Shown piece after piece: positions 19,280 through 31,335 of a stretch of 64,000 bases of DNA (positions within the stretch are counted from its first letter, which is position 1; each line of letters opens with the position of its first letter). Made by a program: the position numbers and the translations under genes. The DNA comes from Mesorhizobium opportunistum WSM2075. GTDB lineage: Bacteria; Pseudomonadota; Alphaproteobacteria; Rhizobiales; Rhizobiaceae. The notes under the pieces are model-generated. The model was not told the origin of the DNA. It saw only the letters and a list, made by a program, of their open reading frames with translations, and searched no databases. Location of the stretch: contig NC_015675.1 in assembly GCF_000176035.2 (NCBI RefSeq), positions 1,054,001-1,118,000 on the forward strand, written 5' to 3'.

Positions 19280-20473
<1,194 letters not shown>

Positions 20474-20477
20474 GCCG

Positions 20478-20849
20478 GTGCCTCCGCGCAAGATAAACCT
20501 GGTCGAGGCGGCGGATCAAAAGATCACCAGGGTCTTCGATCCGCATATCGCCGGCGACGTCAATGACAGCCAGGCCAAGGTCGCCAAGTTCGGCGAGGCC
20601 TTCGACTGGCACGCGCATGACAATGAGGACGAAGCCTTCCTCGTGCTGCGCGGCCGTATCGCCATCGATTTCCGTGATGGTCCGGTCGAGCTTGGCGAGG
20701 GCGATTTCATCGTCGTGCCGCGTGGCGTCGAGCACCGGCCGCGCTCGCTGACCGCCGAGCCAGTGGTGCTGATGTTCGAGCCGGCGACGACGCTCAACAC
20801 CGGCAATGCCAAGAGCGATCTTACCGTCACCGACCTGAAGCGGCTCTGA
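20478..20849 (+). CDS. cupin domain protein
   Basis: A 123-residue single-domain cupin. Motif 1 is [19 protein letters not shown] and motif 2 [14 protein letters not shown], giving two His, a Glu and a further His as likely metal ligands. It starts at GTG 20478, only 4 bases after sucC, so it is probably translated from the same message. Substrate or ligand unknown; the location inside the suc operon is the only functional hint. Confidence 0.85.
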   Translation: MPPRKINLVEAADQKITRVFDPHIAGDVNDSQAKVAKFGEAFDWHAHDNEDEAFLVLRGRIAIDFRDGPVELGEGDFIVVPRGVEHRPRSLTAEPVVLMFEPATTLNTGNAKSDLTVTDLKRL

Positions 20850-20852
20850 GCC

Positions 20853-21350
20853 ATGAATGCGTCGCCCTTCTCCTCGCTCTCGGCCGACCACCAGCGCCTG
20901 CAGGCGCTGGTCGGCGCGTGGCGCGGCGAGGAAGAGGTTTCGGGCACGCAATGGGCCGATGCCGGCACTGCGACTTCCGAAGTGCTGGCGGAGGCACAGT
21001 TCGGCGGCCTGTTCGTGGTGCAGCGCTATCGCCAGCGCCGCGACGGCACGGTTTCGTTCGGCGCGCACAATGTGTTCGGCTTCGACCAGCAAAGCGGTGC
21101 GGTGACCATGCACCAGTTCGATTCGATGGGTTTTGTGCCGACATCGCCGGCCTCGGGCACGTGGGACGGCAGCGAACTGGTTCTGGAACGGTCGTCGCGG
21201 CGCGGCGCGGCGCGCGTGACATATATTTTTGACGATGCCGACACCTACCGCATGCGACTGCATTTCAAACCTGCCGGCAGCGATAGCTGGCAAGACATGG
21301 TGAGCGGCGTCTACCGGCGCGTCTCGCCTTCCTCGATCAACGGTTTTTAG
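20853..21350 (+). CDS. DUF1579-like protein
   Basis: A 165-residue cytosolic protein beginning MNASPFSSLSADHQRLQALV and carrying GAWRGEEEV, FGGLFVVQRYRQ and a closing WQDMVSGVYRR. This resembles DUF1579 beta-barrel proteins, which are lipocalin-like. ATG is 3 bases after the cupin stop and the gene ends 12 bases before sucD. It therefore belongs to the suc operon. Function unknown. Confidence 0.75.
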   Translation: MNASPFSSLSADHQRLQALVGAWRGEEEVSGTQWADAGTATSEVLAEAQFGGLFVVQRYRQRRDGTVSFGAHNVFGFDQQSGAVTMHQFDSMGFVPTSPASGTWDGSELVLERSSRRGAARVTYIFDDADTYRMRLHFKPAGSDSWQDMVSGVYRRVSPSSINGF

Positions 21351-21362
21351 AAAAGGGCTCAG

Positions 21363-22265
21363 ATGTCCATTCTCGTCGACAAGAACACCAAGGTGCTGGT
21401 GCAGGGCCTGACCGGCAAGACCGGCACGTTCCACACCGAACAGGCGCTGGCCTATCACGGCACCAAGATGGTGGGCGGCATTCATCCCAAGAAGGGCGGC
21501 GAGACCTGGACCGGCTCGAAGGGCGAGAGCCTGCCGATCTTCGCCACCGTCGCCGAGGGCAAGGCAAAGACCGGCGCCAATGCGTCCGTCGTCTATGTGC
21601 CGCCGGCGGGTGCCGCCGAAGCGATCCTGGAAGCGATCGAGGCCGAGATCCCGCTGATCATCTGCATCACCGAAGGCATCCCCGTGATGGATATGATCAA
21701 GGTCAAGGCGCGGCTCGACCGCTCGGCCTCGCGGCTGATCGGGCCGAACTGCCCGGGCGTGCTCACCCCCAACGAATGCAAGATCGGCATCATGCCCGGC
21801 AACATCTTCCGCAAGGGCTCGGTCGGCGTTGTTTCGCGCTCGGGAACACTTACCTATGAGGCAGTGTTCCAGACCACCAATGTCGGCCTCGGCCAGACCA
21901 CCGCCGTCGGCATTGGCGGCGACCCCGTCAAGGGCACCGAGTTCATCGACGTGCTCGAGATGTTCCTCGCCGACGACGAGACCAAGTCGATCATCATGAT
22001 CGGCGAGATCGGCGGTTCGGCCGAGGAAGACGCCGCGCAGTTCCTCAAGGACGAAGCCAAGCGTGGCCGCAAGAAGCCGATGGCCGGCTTCATCGCCGGG
22101 CGCACGGCGCCGGCCGGCCGCACCATGGGCCACGCGGGCGCGGTCATCTCCGGCGGCAAGGGCGGCGCGGAAGACAAGATCGCGGCGATGGAATCGGCCG
22201 GCATCAAGGTATCGCCGTCGCCGGCACGGCTGGGCACGACGCTGGTCGAGGCGATCAAGGGTTAA
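21363..22265 (+). CDS. sucD: succinyl-CoA synthetase alpha subunit
   Basis: Alpha subunit that carries the phosphohistidine intermediate. The 300-residue protein has the CoA-binding start [21 protein letters not shown], the [10 protein letters not shown] motif and active His257 in [14 protein letters not shown] is in AAAAGGGCTCAG. It is followed by a short palindromic repeat before sucA. Confidence 0.96.
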   Translation: MSILVDKNTKVLVQGLTGKTGTFHTEQALAYHGTKMVGGIHPKKGGETWTGSKGESLPIFATVAEGKAKTGANASVVYVPPAGAAEAILEAIEAEIPLIICITEGIPVMDMIKVKARLDRSASRLIGPNCPGVLTPNECKIGIMPGNIFRKGSVGVVSRSGTLTYEAVFQTTNVGLGQTTAVGIGGDPVKGTEFIDVLEMFLADDETKSIIMIGEIGGSAEEDAAQFLKDEAKRGRKKPMAGFIAGRTAPAGRTMGHAGAVISGGKGGAEDKIAAMESAGIKVSPSPARLGTTLVEAIKG

Positions 22266-22370
22266 GTGAGTAGTGAGTAGTGAATAGCGAATAGGGAAGA
22301 ACAAAGTAGCGCGCGGCCCAGGGAAATCCCCACTCGCTATTCGCTACTCCCTATTCGCTCTGACAAGGAG
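22262..22370. repeat. inverted repeat of direct 7-mers between sucD and sucA
   Basis: A left arm of iterated GAGTAGT/GAATAGC-like words (GTGAGTAGTGAGTAGTGAAT) is mirrored by a right arm CTCGCTATTCGCTACTCCCT, with a spacer of about 45 bases. It would form a long imperfect hairpin in the sucD-sucA message. It is AT-richer than its surroundings. Confidence 0.8.
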
Positions 22371-22395
22371 ACGGAGCGCGGCTCCGCTAAGTGAC

Positions 22396-25383
22396 ATGGC
22401 AAGACAAGATCAGGCCAACGACCAGTTTTCTCTCACCTCATTCCTCTATGGCGGGAACGCCGATTACATCGACGCGCTCTATGCCGCCTATGAGGACGAT
22501 CCCGCCTCGGTCAATCCCGAGTGGCAGGAGTTCTTCGCCGGGCTGAAGGACGATGCCGGCGATGTGCGCAGGAATGCCAAGGGCGCTTCCTGGGCAAAGC
22601 CCTCCTGGCCGCTGCAGGCCAATGGCGAACTGGTGTCGGCGCTCGACGGCAATTGGGGCATCGTCGAGAAGACGATCGAAAAGAAGGTCAAGGACAAGGC
22701 GGTCACCAACGGCGTGGTGCTGTCCGATGCCGATGTGCACCAGGCGACGCGCGATTCCGTGCGCGCCATCATGATGATCCGCGCCTACCGCATGCGCGGC
22801 CATCTGCACGCCAATCTCGACCCGCTCGGCATCGCCAAGCCGCTCGAGGACTACAATGAATTGTCGCCCGAGAATTACGGCTTCACCGAAGCCGACTACG
22901 ACCGGCCGATCTTCCTCGACAACGTGCTCGGCCTCGAATTCGGCTCTATCCGGCAGATGCTGGAGATCCTGACCCGCACCTATTGCTCGACGCTCGGCGT
23001 CGAGTTCATGCACATCTCCGATCCCGAGGAAAAGGCCTGGATCCAGGCTCGTATCGAAGGCGCCGACAAGGAAATCTCCTTCACCGCCACCGGCAAGAAG
23101 GCGATCCTTTCGAAGCTGGTGGAGGCGGAAGGCTTCGAGCAGTTCATCGACGTCAAGTACAAGGGCACCAAGCGCTTCGGCCTCGACGGCAGTGAAGCGT
23201 TGATTCCGGCGCTGGAACAGATCGTCAAGCGCGGCGGCCAGCTCGGCATGAAGGAGATCGTGCTCGGCATGGCCCACCGCGGCCGGCTGAACGTGCTCAG
23301 CCAGGTGATGGCCAAACCGCACCGCGCCATTTTCCACGAGTTCAAGGGCGGCTCCGCTGCGCCTGACGAGGTCGAGGGCTCCGGCGACGTCAAGTACCAT
23401 CTCGGCGCCTCGTCGGACCGCGAGTTCGACGGCAACAAGGTGCATCTGTCGCTGACCGCCAACCCCTCGCATCTGGAGATCGTCGATCCGGTTGTGATGG
23501 GCAAGGCGCGCGCCAAGCAGGACTCTCTGTTCGGTCGCGGCCGCGAGGAGATCGTGCCGCTGGAGGAGCGCGCCAAGGTGCTGCCGCTGCTGCTGCATGG
23601 CGACGCCGCCTTTGCCGGCCAGGGCGTGATCGCCGAAATCCTCGGCCTGTCGGGCCTGCGTGGCCACCGCGTCGCCGGCACGCTGCATTTCATCATCAAC
23701 AACCAGATCGGCTTCACCACCAATCCGCGCTTCTCGCGCTCGTCGCCCTATCCGTCCGACGTCGCCAAGATGATCGAGGCGCCGATCTTCCACGTCAATG
23801 GCGACGATCCGGAAGCCGTGGTGCATGCCACCAAGGTGGCGATCGAATTCCGCATGAAGTTCCACAAGCCGGTTGTGGTCGACATGTTCTGCTACCGCCG
23901 CTTCGGCCACAATGAGGGCGACGAACCCGCTTTCACCCAGCCGATCATGTACCGCAACATCCGCACCCATAAGACGACGGTGCAGATCTATGGCGAACGG
24001 CTGATCGCCGAGGGCCATATCAGCCAGGCCGAACTCGACCAGATGAAGGCCGACTGGCGCGCACACCTGGAATCCGAATGGGAAGTCGGCCAGCACTACA
24101 AGCCCAACAAGGCCGACTGGCTCGACGGCGCCTGGTCGGGCCTGCGCACGGCCGACAACCAGGACGAACAAAGGCGCGGCAAGACCGCTGTGCCGGTCAA
24201 GACGCTGAAGGAGATCGGCAAGAAGCTGACCGAGGTGCCGAAGGGCTTCGAGGCGCACAAGACGATCATCCGCTTCCTCGAAAACCGCCGCGAGGCGATC
24301 GAATCGGGCGAAGGCATCGACTGGTCGACGGCCGAGGCGCTGGCCTTCGGCGCCATCCTGCTCGACGGCAACCCGATCCGCCTGTCGGGGCAGGATTCCG
24401 AACGCGGCACCTTCTCGCAGCGCCATTCGGTGCTCTACGACCAGCGCGACGAGACCCGCTACATCCCGCTCAACAATCTGTCGGCGGCGCAGGCTGGCTA
24501 CGAAGTCATCAACTCGATGCTGTCGGAAGAAGCGGTGCTCGGCTTCGAATATGGCTACAGCCTGGCCGAGCCTAAGGCGCTGACGCTGTGGGAAGCGCAG
24601 TTCGGCGACTTCGCCAACGGCGCCCAGGTGGTGTTCGACCAGTTCATCTCCTCGGGCGAGCGCAAGTGGCTCAGAATGTCGGGCCTCGTCTGCCTGTTGC
24701 CGCATGGCTATGAAGGCCAGGGCCCGGAGCACTCCTCGGCACGGCTGGAGCGCTTCCTGCAGCTTTGCGCCGAGGACAACATGCAAGTGGCCAATTGCAC
24801 GACGCCGGCCAACTACTTCCACATCCTGCGCCGGCAGCTGAAGCGGGATTTCCGCAAGCCGCTGATCCTGATGACGCCGAAGTCGCTGCTGCGCCACAAG
24901 CGGGCGGTGTCGACGCTGCCGGAAATCTCGGGCGAAAGCTCGTTCCACCGGCTGCTGTGGGACGACGCCCAGCTCTTGCCCAACCAGCCGATCAAGCTCA
25001 CCAAGGATTCCAAGATCCGCCGCGTCGTGCTGTGCACGGGCAAGGTCTATTACGATCTCTACGAGGAGCGCGAGAAGCGCGGCATCAACGACATCTATCT
25101 GCTGCGCGTCGAACAGCTCTATCCATTCCCGGCCAAGGCGCTGATCACCGAATTGTCGCGTTTCCGCAACGCCGAGATGGTGTGGTGCCAGGAGGAGCCC
25201 AAGAACATGGGCGCCTGGTCGTTCATCGACCCCTATCTGGAATGGGTGCTGGCACATATCGACGCCAAGCATCAGCGGGTGCGCTACACCGGCCGGCCGG
25301 CGTCCGCGTCGCCGGCGACCGGGCTGATGTCCAAGCACCTTGCCCAGCTCGCCGCCCTGCTCGAAGACGCGCTTGGTGAATAG
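22396..25383 (+). CDS. sucA: 2-oxoglutarate dehydrogenase E1 component
   Basis: Thiamine-diphosphate decarboxylase of the 2-oxoglutarate dehydrogenase complex. It has 995 residues, a little longer than the E. coli enzyme. It shows the N-terminal NADYIDALYAAYEDDP segment, GMAHRGRLNVL near 292, HGDAAFAGQG near 402 and HFIINNQIGFTT in the ThDP site. A transketolase-like C-terminal half follows, with SSARLERFLQ. Next gene is sucB. The opposite strand is also open for long stretches because of codon bias. Confidence 0.97.
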   Translation: MARQDQANDQFSLTSFLYGGNADYIDALYAAYEDDPASVNPEWQEFFAGLKDDAGDVRRNAKGASWAKPSWPLQANGELVSALDGNWGIVEKTIEKKVKDKAVTNGVVLSDADVHQATRDSVRAIMMIRAYRMRGHLHANLDPLGIAKPLEDYNELSPENYGFTEADYDRPIFLDNVLGLEFGSIRQMLEILTRTYCSTLGVEFMHISDPEEKAWIQARIEGADKEISFTATGKKAILSKLVEAEGFEQFIDVKYKGTKRFGLDGSEALIPALEQIVKRGGQLGMKEIVLGMAHRGRLNVLSQVMAKPHRAIFHEFKGGSAAPDEVEGSGDVKYHLGASSDREFDGNKVHLSLTANPSHLEIVDPVVMGKARAKQDSLFGRGREEIVPLEERAKVLPLLLHGDAAFAGQGVIAEILGLSGLRGHRVAGTLHFIINNQIGFTTNPRFSRSSPYPSDVAKMIEAPIFHVNGDDPEAVVHATKVAIEFRMKFHKPVVVDMFCYRRFGHNEGDEPAFTQPIMYRNIRTHKTTVQIYGERLIAEGHISQAELDQMKADWRAHLESEWEVGQHYKPNKADWLDGAWSGLRTADNQDEQRRGKTAVPVKTLKEIGKKLTEVPKGFEAHKTIIRFLENRREAIESGEGIDWSTAEALAFGAILLDGNPIRLSGQDSERGTFSQRHSVLYDQRDETRYIPLNNLSAAQAGYEVINSMLSEEAVLGFEYGYSLAEPKALTLWEAQFGDFANGAQVVFDQFISSGERKWLRMSGLVCLLPHGYEGQGPEHSSARLERFLQLCAEDNMQVANCTTPANYFHILRRQLKRDFRKPLILMTPKSLLRHKRAVSTLPEISGESSFHRLLWDDAQLLPNQPIKLTKDSKIRRVVLCTGKVYYDLYEEREKRGINDIYLLRVEQLYPFPAKALITELSRFRNAEMVWCQEEPKNMGAWSFIDPYLEWVLAHIDAKHQRVRYTGRPASASPATGLMSKHLAQLAALLEDALGE

Positions 25384-25428
25384 AGAAGATCTGGGCGAAC
25401 AACAAAACCGAAAGAACGGACAGGCACA

Positions 25429-26721
25429 ATGGCTACCGAAATCCGCGTTCCCACTCTCGGCGAATCCGTCACCGAGGCGACCATTGGCAAATGGTTCAAG
25501 AAGGTCGGCGATGCCATTGCCGTCGACGAGCCGCTGGTCGAGCTCGAAACCGACAAGGTGACGGTGGAGGTTCCGGCCGCCGCCGCAGGCACGCTGGGCG
25601 AGATCACCGCCAAGGAAGGCGAGACGGTCGGCGTCGGCGCCTTGCTGGGGATGATTTCGGCGGGCGGTGCTGGCGCTGCCCCCGCGAACAAGCAGGAGGC
25701 CAAGCCCCAAGCGGTGGCGCAGGCGTCGAGCCCCGACGCGGCGCACACCACCAAGCAGGCCGCCGCCGAGACCGCCAGGATCGCCGGCGATGCCGGCCCG
25801 GTCGAGCCGCGCACCATGCCGCCCGCGCCGGCCGCCGCCAAACTGATCGCCGAGAACAATCTGTCTGTTGATCAGCTTTCCGGCTCGGGCAAGCGCGGCC
25901 AGGTGTTGAAGGGCGACGTGCTCGATGCTATCTCGAAGGGCGCGCCGTCGCAGCCGGCCGAGACGCCGAAGGCGGCACCAGCACCGGTTGCCATGCGTGC
26001 GCCATCCTCCGGCGACGACGCCTCGCGCGAGGAGCGCGTGCGGATGACCAAATTGCGCCAGACCATCGCGCGCCGGCTCAAGGAAGCGCAATCGACCGCA
26101 GCCATGCTGACCACCTTCAACGAGGTCGACATGTCGGCGGTGATGGCGCTGAGGACCAAGTACAAGGACGTGTTCGAGAAGAAGCACGGCGTGAAGCTCG
26201 GCTTCATGGGCTTCTTCACCAAGGCCGTCACCCACGCGCTGAAGGAAATCCCCTCGGTCAATGCCGAGATCGACGGCACCGACATCATCTTCAAGAACTA
26301 CGCCCATATCGGCGTCGCCGTCGGCACCGAGAAGGGCCTGGTCGTGCCGGTCGTGCGTGATGCCGACCAGATGTCGATCGCCGAGATCGAGAAGGAGATC
26401 GGCCGGCTGGGCATCGCCGCGCGCGACGGCAAGCTGTCGGTCGCCGACATGCAGGGCGGCACGTTCACCATCTCCAATGGCGGCGTTTACGGGTCGCTGA
26501 TGTCGACGCCGATCCTCAACGCGCCGCAGTCGGGCATTCTGGGCATGCACAAGATCCAGGACCGGCCGGTGGTGGTCGGTGGCCAGATCGTGATCCGGCC
26601 GATGATGTATTTGGCGCTGAGCTACGACCACCGCATCGTCGACGGCAAGGAAGCGGTGACCTTCCTGGTGCGAGTCAAGGAAAGCCTGGAGGATCCGGAA
26701 CGGCTGGTGCTGGATTTGTGA
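25429..26721 (+). CDS. sucB: dihydrolipoyllysine-residue succinyltransferase (E2)
   Basis: Core E2 of the 2-oxoglutarate dehydrogenase complex. The 430 residues comprise a lipoyl domain at 1-77 with lipoyl-Lys43 in [12 protein letters not shown], an Ala/Pro linker, and the E3-binding domain with [13 protein letters not shown] near 130. The acyltransferase domain follows, with catalytic His401 and Asp405 in [10 protein letters not shown] single lipoyl domain is normal for SucB. Confidence 0.97.
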   Translation: MATEIRVPTLGESVTEATIGKWFKKVGDAIAVDEPLVELETDKVTVEVPAAAAGTLGEITAKEGETVGVGALLGMISAGGAGAAPANKQEAKPQAVAQASSPDAAHTTKQAAAETARIAGDAGPVEPRTMPPAPAAAKLIAENNLSVDQLSGSGKRGQVLKGDVLDAISKGAPSQPAETPKAAPAPVAMRAPSSGDDASREERVRMTKLRQTIARRLKEAQSTAAMLTTFNEVDMSAVMALRTKYKDVFEKKHGVKLGFMGFFTKAVTHALKEIPSVNAEIDGTDIIFKNYAHIGVAVGTEKGLVVPVVRDADQMSIAEIEKEIGRLGIAARDGKLSVADMQGGTFTISNGGVYGSLMSTPILNAPQSGILGMHKIQDRPVVVGGQIVIRPMMYLALSYDHRIVDGKEAVTFLVRVKESLEDPERLVLDL

Positions 26722-26737
26722 TCGGAGCTGATCCGCA

Positions 26738-27454
26738 ATGAGCGGCTGGCCGGATACACTACGCCGATGGTTTCGGCGTGGACGCGTCTGGCTTTTCTAC
26801 GATCGGCCTCTGGTCGCTTCGCCCGCCGATTGGGACGCCTCCGAGGTCAGCAGCAATCTCGGCGTCTTCGCCCTGAGCGAAGCCGAGATGGCGGAGCGGA
26901 AGATCACCGCCACCACAATCGGTGAGCTTGAGCTGCCGACCGGCGAAATCGTCGCCTGCGATCCGCTGATCACCGGACTAGGACGGCCTGCGTTCAGCCG
27001 CAAGGTGAAGCCAGGACGCTACCCAGTCATGCTGCTTCAGGCGCAGGGCCGCATTGCCGCGGCAGTCTTGCGATTTGGTACCGGCTTGCCGGTGAGCTGG
27101 GAATTGGCCACCTTCGCTCGCGATCGCCCACCGGTTTATGAGTCGGAATTTCTTGAATTTATCGTGGATGACGCTGTCGCGTCGTTCATGGACAAGTCGC
27201 TCCTGACGTTGATGACCGACCAGGAAGAACTTGACGACTATCTTGCTGATGTTGCGTGGTCTCTCGACAGGTTTGGCATGGATAGTCCGATGGAAGGAAA
27301 CCCGCTCAACGTCGCTATGTTCGATACTGGTTTCGGTGACGGCGGGTATAAGTCCTTCTGGGGATTGGACGCCACTGGCGAACCACTGGTCTTGATGACC
27401 GATTTCGAGGTGCTGGAGAACGCCGACGGCCGAGAAGGTGATCGGGCTAGCTGA
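26738..27454 (+). CDS. DUF4241-like protein
   Basis: A 238-residue soluble protein. The segment GELELPTGEIVACDPL near 68 and the C-terminal FDTGFGDGGYKSFWGLDATG with VLMTDFEVLE match what I know of DUF4241, a family of unknown function found near toxins and in operon fillers. It starts 17 bases after sucB and overlaps the next gene. Base composition is slightly less GC-rich in its middle than the neighbours, hinting at later acquisition (inference). Confidence 0.7.
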   Translation: MSGWPDTLRRWFRRGRVWLFYDRPLVASPADWDASEVSSNLGVFALSEAEMAERKITATTIGELELPTGEIVACDPLITGLGRPAFSRKVKPGRYPVMLLQAQGRIAAAVLRFGTGLPVSWELATFARDRPPVYESEFLEFIVDDAVASFMDKSLLTLMTDQEELDDYLADVAWSLDRFGMDSPMEGNPLNVAMFDTGFGDGGYKSFWGLDATGEPLVLMTDFEVLENADGREGDRAS

Positions 27455-27963
27455 TGACAAACGTCGCTTCGCCCATGATCGGATTTATCGCTGGGTCGAT
27501 AGTTTCTCTCGTAGCGGCTTCCGTTGCTCATGCTGCCTGCCCCATCGAACTCGCCGTCTATGGCGATGCTCAAAGCGGCAGCGAAATAGACTTCACGCCG
27601 ACCGGCACCTCTGCCACCGTCACCAACACATTCCGCATGATCCTCGACAACAATGTGGTGCTGAACGGAATCGTCATGTGGAACGAAGGCGTGGCGCGGC
27701 CGAATGGCGCGCTGATGTACAAATGCCCGGAGGGCGATGCTACCGGGGATGAACTTGCCGCCTGTACGCTTTGGCATGGCGTCATCTACACGTCGGACGA
27801 CAAGGGCGGCATTGGCCTGCTGCCGGCCGAGGGTGTCGAAGCGCCGAAGACGCTGATCCTGCCGGATCTCGGTCCGGCGCTGCGCCAGTCCAAACTGTAT
27901 GGCGGCGGCGGGTTTTCGAAAGTGCCGTGGGATGTGTTTGCCTTGAAGGGGTGCCAGGAATGA
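27454..27963 (+). CDS. secreted hypothetical protein
   Basis: A 169-residue protein with a signal peptide (FIAGSIVSLVAASVAHA, cleavage likely before ACPIEL). A periplasmic beta-rich domain with four cysteines after the signal (CPIEL, YKCPEG, AACTLW, KGCQE) follows. Not recognised. The ATG overlaps the stop of the DUF4241 gene and its own stop overlaps the next start, so all three are translationally coupled. Confidence 0.75.
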   Translation: MTNVASPMIGFIAGSIVSLVAASVAHAACPIELAVYGDAQSGSEIDFTPTGTSATVTNTFRMILDNNVVLNGIVMWNEGVARPNGALMYKCPEGDATGDELAACTLWHGVIYTSDDKGGIGLLPAEGVEAPKTLILPDLGPALRQSKLYGGGGFSKVPWDVFALKGCQE

Positions 27964-28715
27964 GTGAGGCGCAAAAGGTGCTGCTGGTTACCGGCGGCAG
28001 CCGTGGCATCGGCGCCGCGATCTGCCGGCTCGGGTCCAAGGCCGGTTACCGCGTCGCGGTCAATTACGCCACGAACCGGAATGCCGCCGACGCGCTCGTT
28101 GCCCAGATCAGGGCCGCCGGCGGAGAAGCGTTTCCGGTCAAGGGCAATGTCGGCGTGGAGTCCGATGTCGTGGCCATGTTCGGTGCCGTCGACCGCGCCT
28201 ATGGCCGGCTCGATGCCTTCGTCAACAATGCCGGCATCGTCGATCTCAAGGCGCGGGTCGACGAGATGTATGTCGCGCGGCTGGAACGCATGATGCGCGT
28301 CAATGTCGTCGGTGCGTTCCTGTGCGCCCGCGAGGCGGTGAAGCGCATGTCGACCCGCTATGGCGGTTCGGGTGGCGCCATCGTCAACATCTCGTCGGCG
28401 GCCGCGACTTTGGGCTCGCCCGGCGAATATGTCGACTATGCCGCCTCCAAGGGTGCCGTCGACACGCTCACCATCGGGCTCGCCCGCGAGGTGGCGCTGG
28501 AAGGCATTCGTGTTAACGCGGTGCGGCCCGGTATTATCGACACCGAAATCCACGCCTCCGGCGGGCAGCCGGACCGGGTGGAACGGTTCCGCGACATGCT
28601 GCCGATGAAAAGAGCCGGCACGGCGGATGAAGTCGCGGGCGCGGTCCTCTATCTCTTGTCCGACGCCGCGTCCTATACGACGGGCGCGATCCTGAATGTC
28701 AGCGGCGGCCGTTGA
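27960..28715 (+). CDS. SDR family NAD(P)-dependent oxidoreductase
   Basis: A 251-residue classical short-chain dehydrogenase: cofactor motif TGGSRGIG near residue 11, NNAG near 89, catalytic Ser in NISSAAA, and the active YAASKGA (YxxxK). It closes with [14 protein letters not shown] and [11 protein letters not shown]. The residue after the second beta strand (NYATNRN) suits NADP. Substrate unknown. Lies 23 bases before lpdA. Confidence 0.9.
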   Translation: MSEAQKVLLVTGGSRGIGAAICRLGSKAGYRVAVNYATNRNAADALVAQIRAAGGEAFPVKGNVGVESDVVAMFGAVDRAYGRLDAFVNNAGIVDLKARVDEMYVARLERMMRVNVVGAFLCAREAVKRMSTRYGGSGGAIVNISSAAATLGSPGEYVDYAASKGAVDTLTIGLAREVALEGIRVNAVRPGIIDTEIHASGGQPDRVERFRDMLPMKRAGTADEVAGAVLYLLSDAASYTTGAILNVSGGR

Positions 28716-28738
28716 GCGCCAAGCAAAGGGAAATTAAC

Positions 28739-30145
<1,407 letters not shown>

Positions 30146-30196
30146 AGGCGACCAACGCGCGGGAGTAGCTTGGCGTCAAAGTCTCCAACGGCCCAA

Positions 30197-30232
30197 AAAC
30201 AGAACGGCCCGCCTTTCGGCGGGCCGTTTGTA
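30197..30232 (+). terminator. rho-independent terminator after lpdA
   Basis: Perfect 11-base stem AACGGCCCGCC / GGCGGGCCGTT with a TTTC loop, followed by TGTATTCG. It closes the mdh-to-lpdA transcript. Confidence 0.8.
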
Positions 30233-30248
30233 TTCGATTTCGAGCCGA

Positions 30249-30545
30249 TTACTGAGCCGGTGCTGGCGCAGGGGCGGGCGCCGGAGCCGGAGCCGGCGCC
30301 GGGGCTGGTGCTGGTGCCGGAGCGGGCGCAGGCGCTGGTTCGGCTGGCTTCATCGGTTCAGCCGGCGCGGGCGCCGGGGCCGGTGTGCTGGCCGCTGGCG
30401 GTTCGGCGGGTGCCGGGTGTTCGCCACTTCTTCCGAAAACATAATAAGCGACAATCGCCAGGATAACCACGACCAGCGCAATCAGCCAGGGACTGCCACC
30501 GCTGCCGCCACTCGGCCTGGGAGTGTCGTTTGATGGATTCGCCAT
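30249..30545 (-). CDS. membrane-anchored Pro/Ala-repeat protein
   Basis: A 98-residue protein. A polar N-terminus (MANPSNDTPRPSGGSGG) is followed by a single membrane helix at about 20-41 (LIALVVVILAIVAYYVFG). The tail is almost entirely Pro-Ala repeats with a few Glu and Lys. SD GGAGG lies upstream of ATG 30545. Such tails stretch across the periplasm, as in TonB or Pal-like spacers, but there is no second domain here. Function unknown. Confidence 0.65.
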   Translation of the reverse strand: MANPSNDTPRPSGGSGGSPWLIALVVVILAIVAYYVFGRSGEHPAPAEPPAASTPAPAPAPAEPMKPAEPAPAPAPAPAPAPAPAPAPAPAPAPAPAQ

Positions 30546-30855
30546 AAAAGTGTCCTCCGTGGATGAAAATGATCAATCAACAGCCATCAACGCGCAACCG
30601 TTGAATGGGTTTCACGCTAGCGGAGCAAACCGCCGGAAACACGGCGCCTGTGGCCCTCCGCTGCCGTCCGACTCAATTGACGGCGGTGACAGTATAGCCG
30701 GCTTTGCGGAAATCCTCGACCAGTCGCTCAGGACTGGAAGATGGCGCCTCCCGCCAGCTTGATTTCGAGCACTGGTGCCTCGCCGGACGGCGGCGTTTCG
30801 CCACGCAGCGAGCCAAGCCAACGGATGCTATCGTTGGTTGTTGGGGATTGCCGGC
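30546..30855. other. intergenic region with a TraB remnant
   Basis: About 310 bases between the Pro/Ala-tailed gene and the DUF2867 gene. It holds the TraB-end fragment at 30681-30748; otherwise I see no gene. Confidence 0.5.
30681..30748 (-). pseudogene. 3'-end remnant of a TraB/GumN gene
   Basis: On the minus strand this reads PERLVEDFRKAGYTVTAV and a stop, nearly the same as the last residues of the intact TraB-family protein (PQGLVEDFRKAGYTVTAV) encoded at 31336-31411. DNA identity over about 60 bases is high, so it is a duplicated tail whose gene body is gone. It lies on the other side of the DUF2867 gene. Confidence 0.7.
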
Positions 30856-31332
30856 ATGACGATCACTGCACAGACTTTTCCCGATCCCGAAGGCGATCTT
30901 GCCGGCGCTCAGTTCGCCGACCGATACGTGCTGACAACCGATGGCCTTGCCCTGACCGCCATTGGCGCGGCCGAACGCGTCCTGGGGCGGACACCGCGAT
31001 GGGTCGACCGGCTTACGCGGCTACGCAACCTCGCCGTCAAGCCATTTGGGCTGAAAACGGGGGCGGAGCCCGACGCACCGCCGGAAACCAGGATCGGCAT
31101 ATTTCCGCTCATCAGCCAGGCACATGGCAGGGTCGTCCTTGGCCTGGACGACCGGCATCTCGATTTCCGCATCCTGGTGGAGGTGAACGACCTCGGCGCG
31201 GGCCGGCAGGAGGTGGCGGCGTCGACGATCGTGAAGACGCACAATCTGTTTGGGCGGACGTATCTCGCCATCATCATGCCGTTCCACCGCATGATCGTTC
31301 CGGCGATGCTGGCTCAGGTCTTGATCAAATAG
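30856..31332 (+). CDS. DUF2867 domain protein
   Basis: A 158-residue protein starting MTITAQTFPDPEGDLAGAQF. The closing VKTHNLFGRTYLAIIMPFHR and ILVEVNDLG segments match DUF2867, a START-like (SRPBCC) small protein family often linked to short-chain dehydrogenases. ATG 30856 is preceded by GGGGA. Lies between two copies of the TraB 3' end. Function unknown. Confidence 0.78.
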   Translation: MTITAQTFPDPEGDLAGAQFADRYVLTTDGLALTAIGAAERVLGRTPRWVDRLTRLRNLAVKPFGLKTGAEPDAPPETRIGIFPLISQAHGRVVLGLDDRHLDFRILVEVNDLGAGRQEVAASTIVKTHNLFGRTYLAIIMPFHRMIVPAMLAQVLIK

Positions 31333-31335
31333 GGC

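Noticed and set aside
22438..26631. A 1397-codon open frame on the minus strand across sucA and sucB
   Set aside because: It is antisense to two certain genes. Strong GC bias at third codon positions keeps the opposite frame open. Its sequence is rich in His, Arg, Leu and Asp with no domain.
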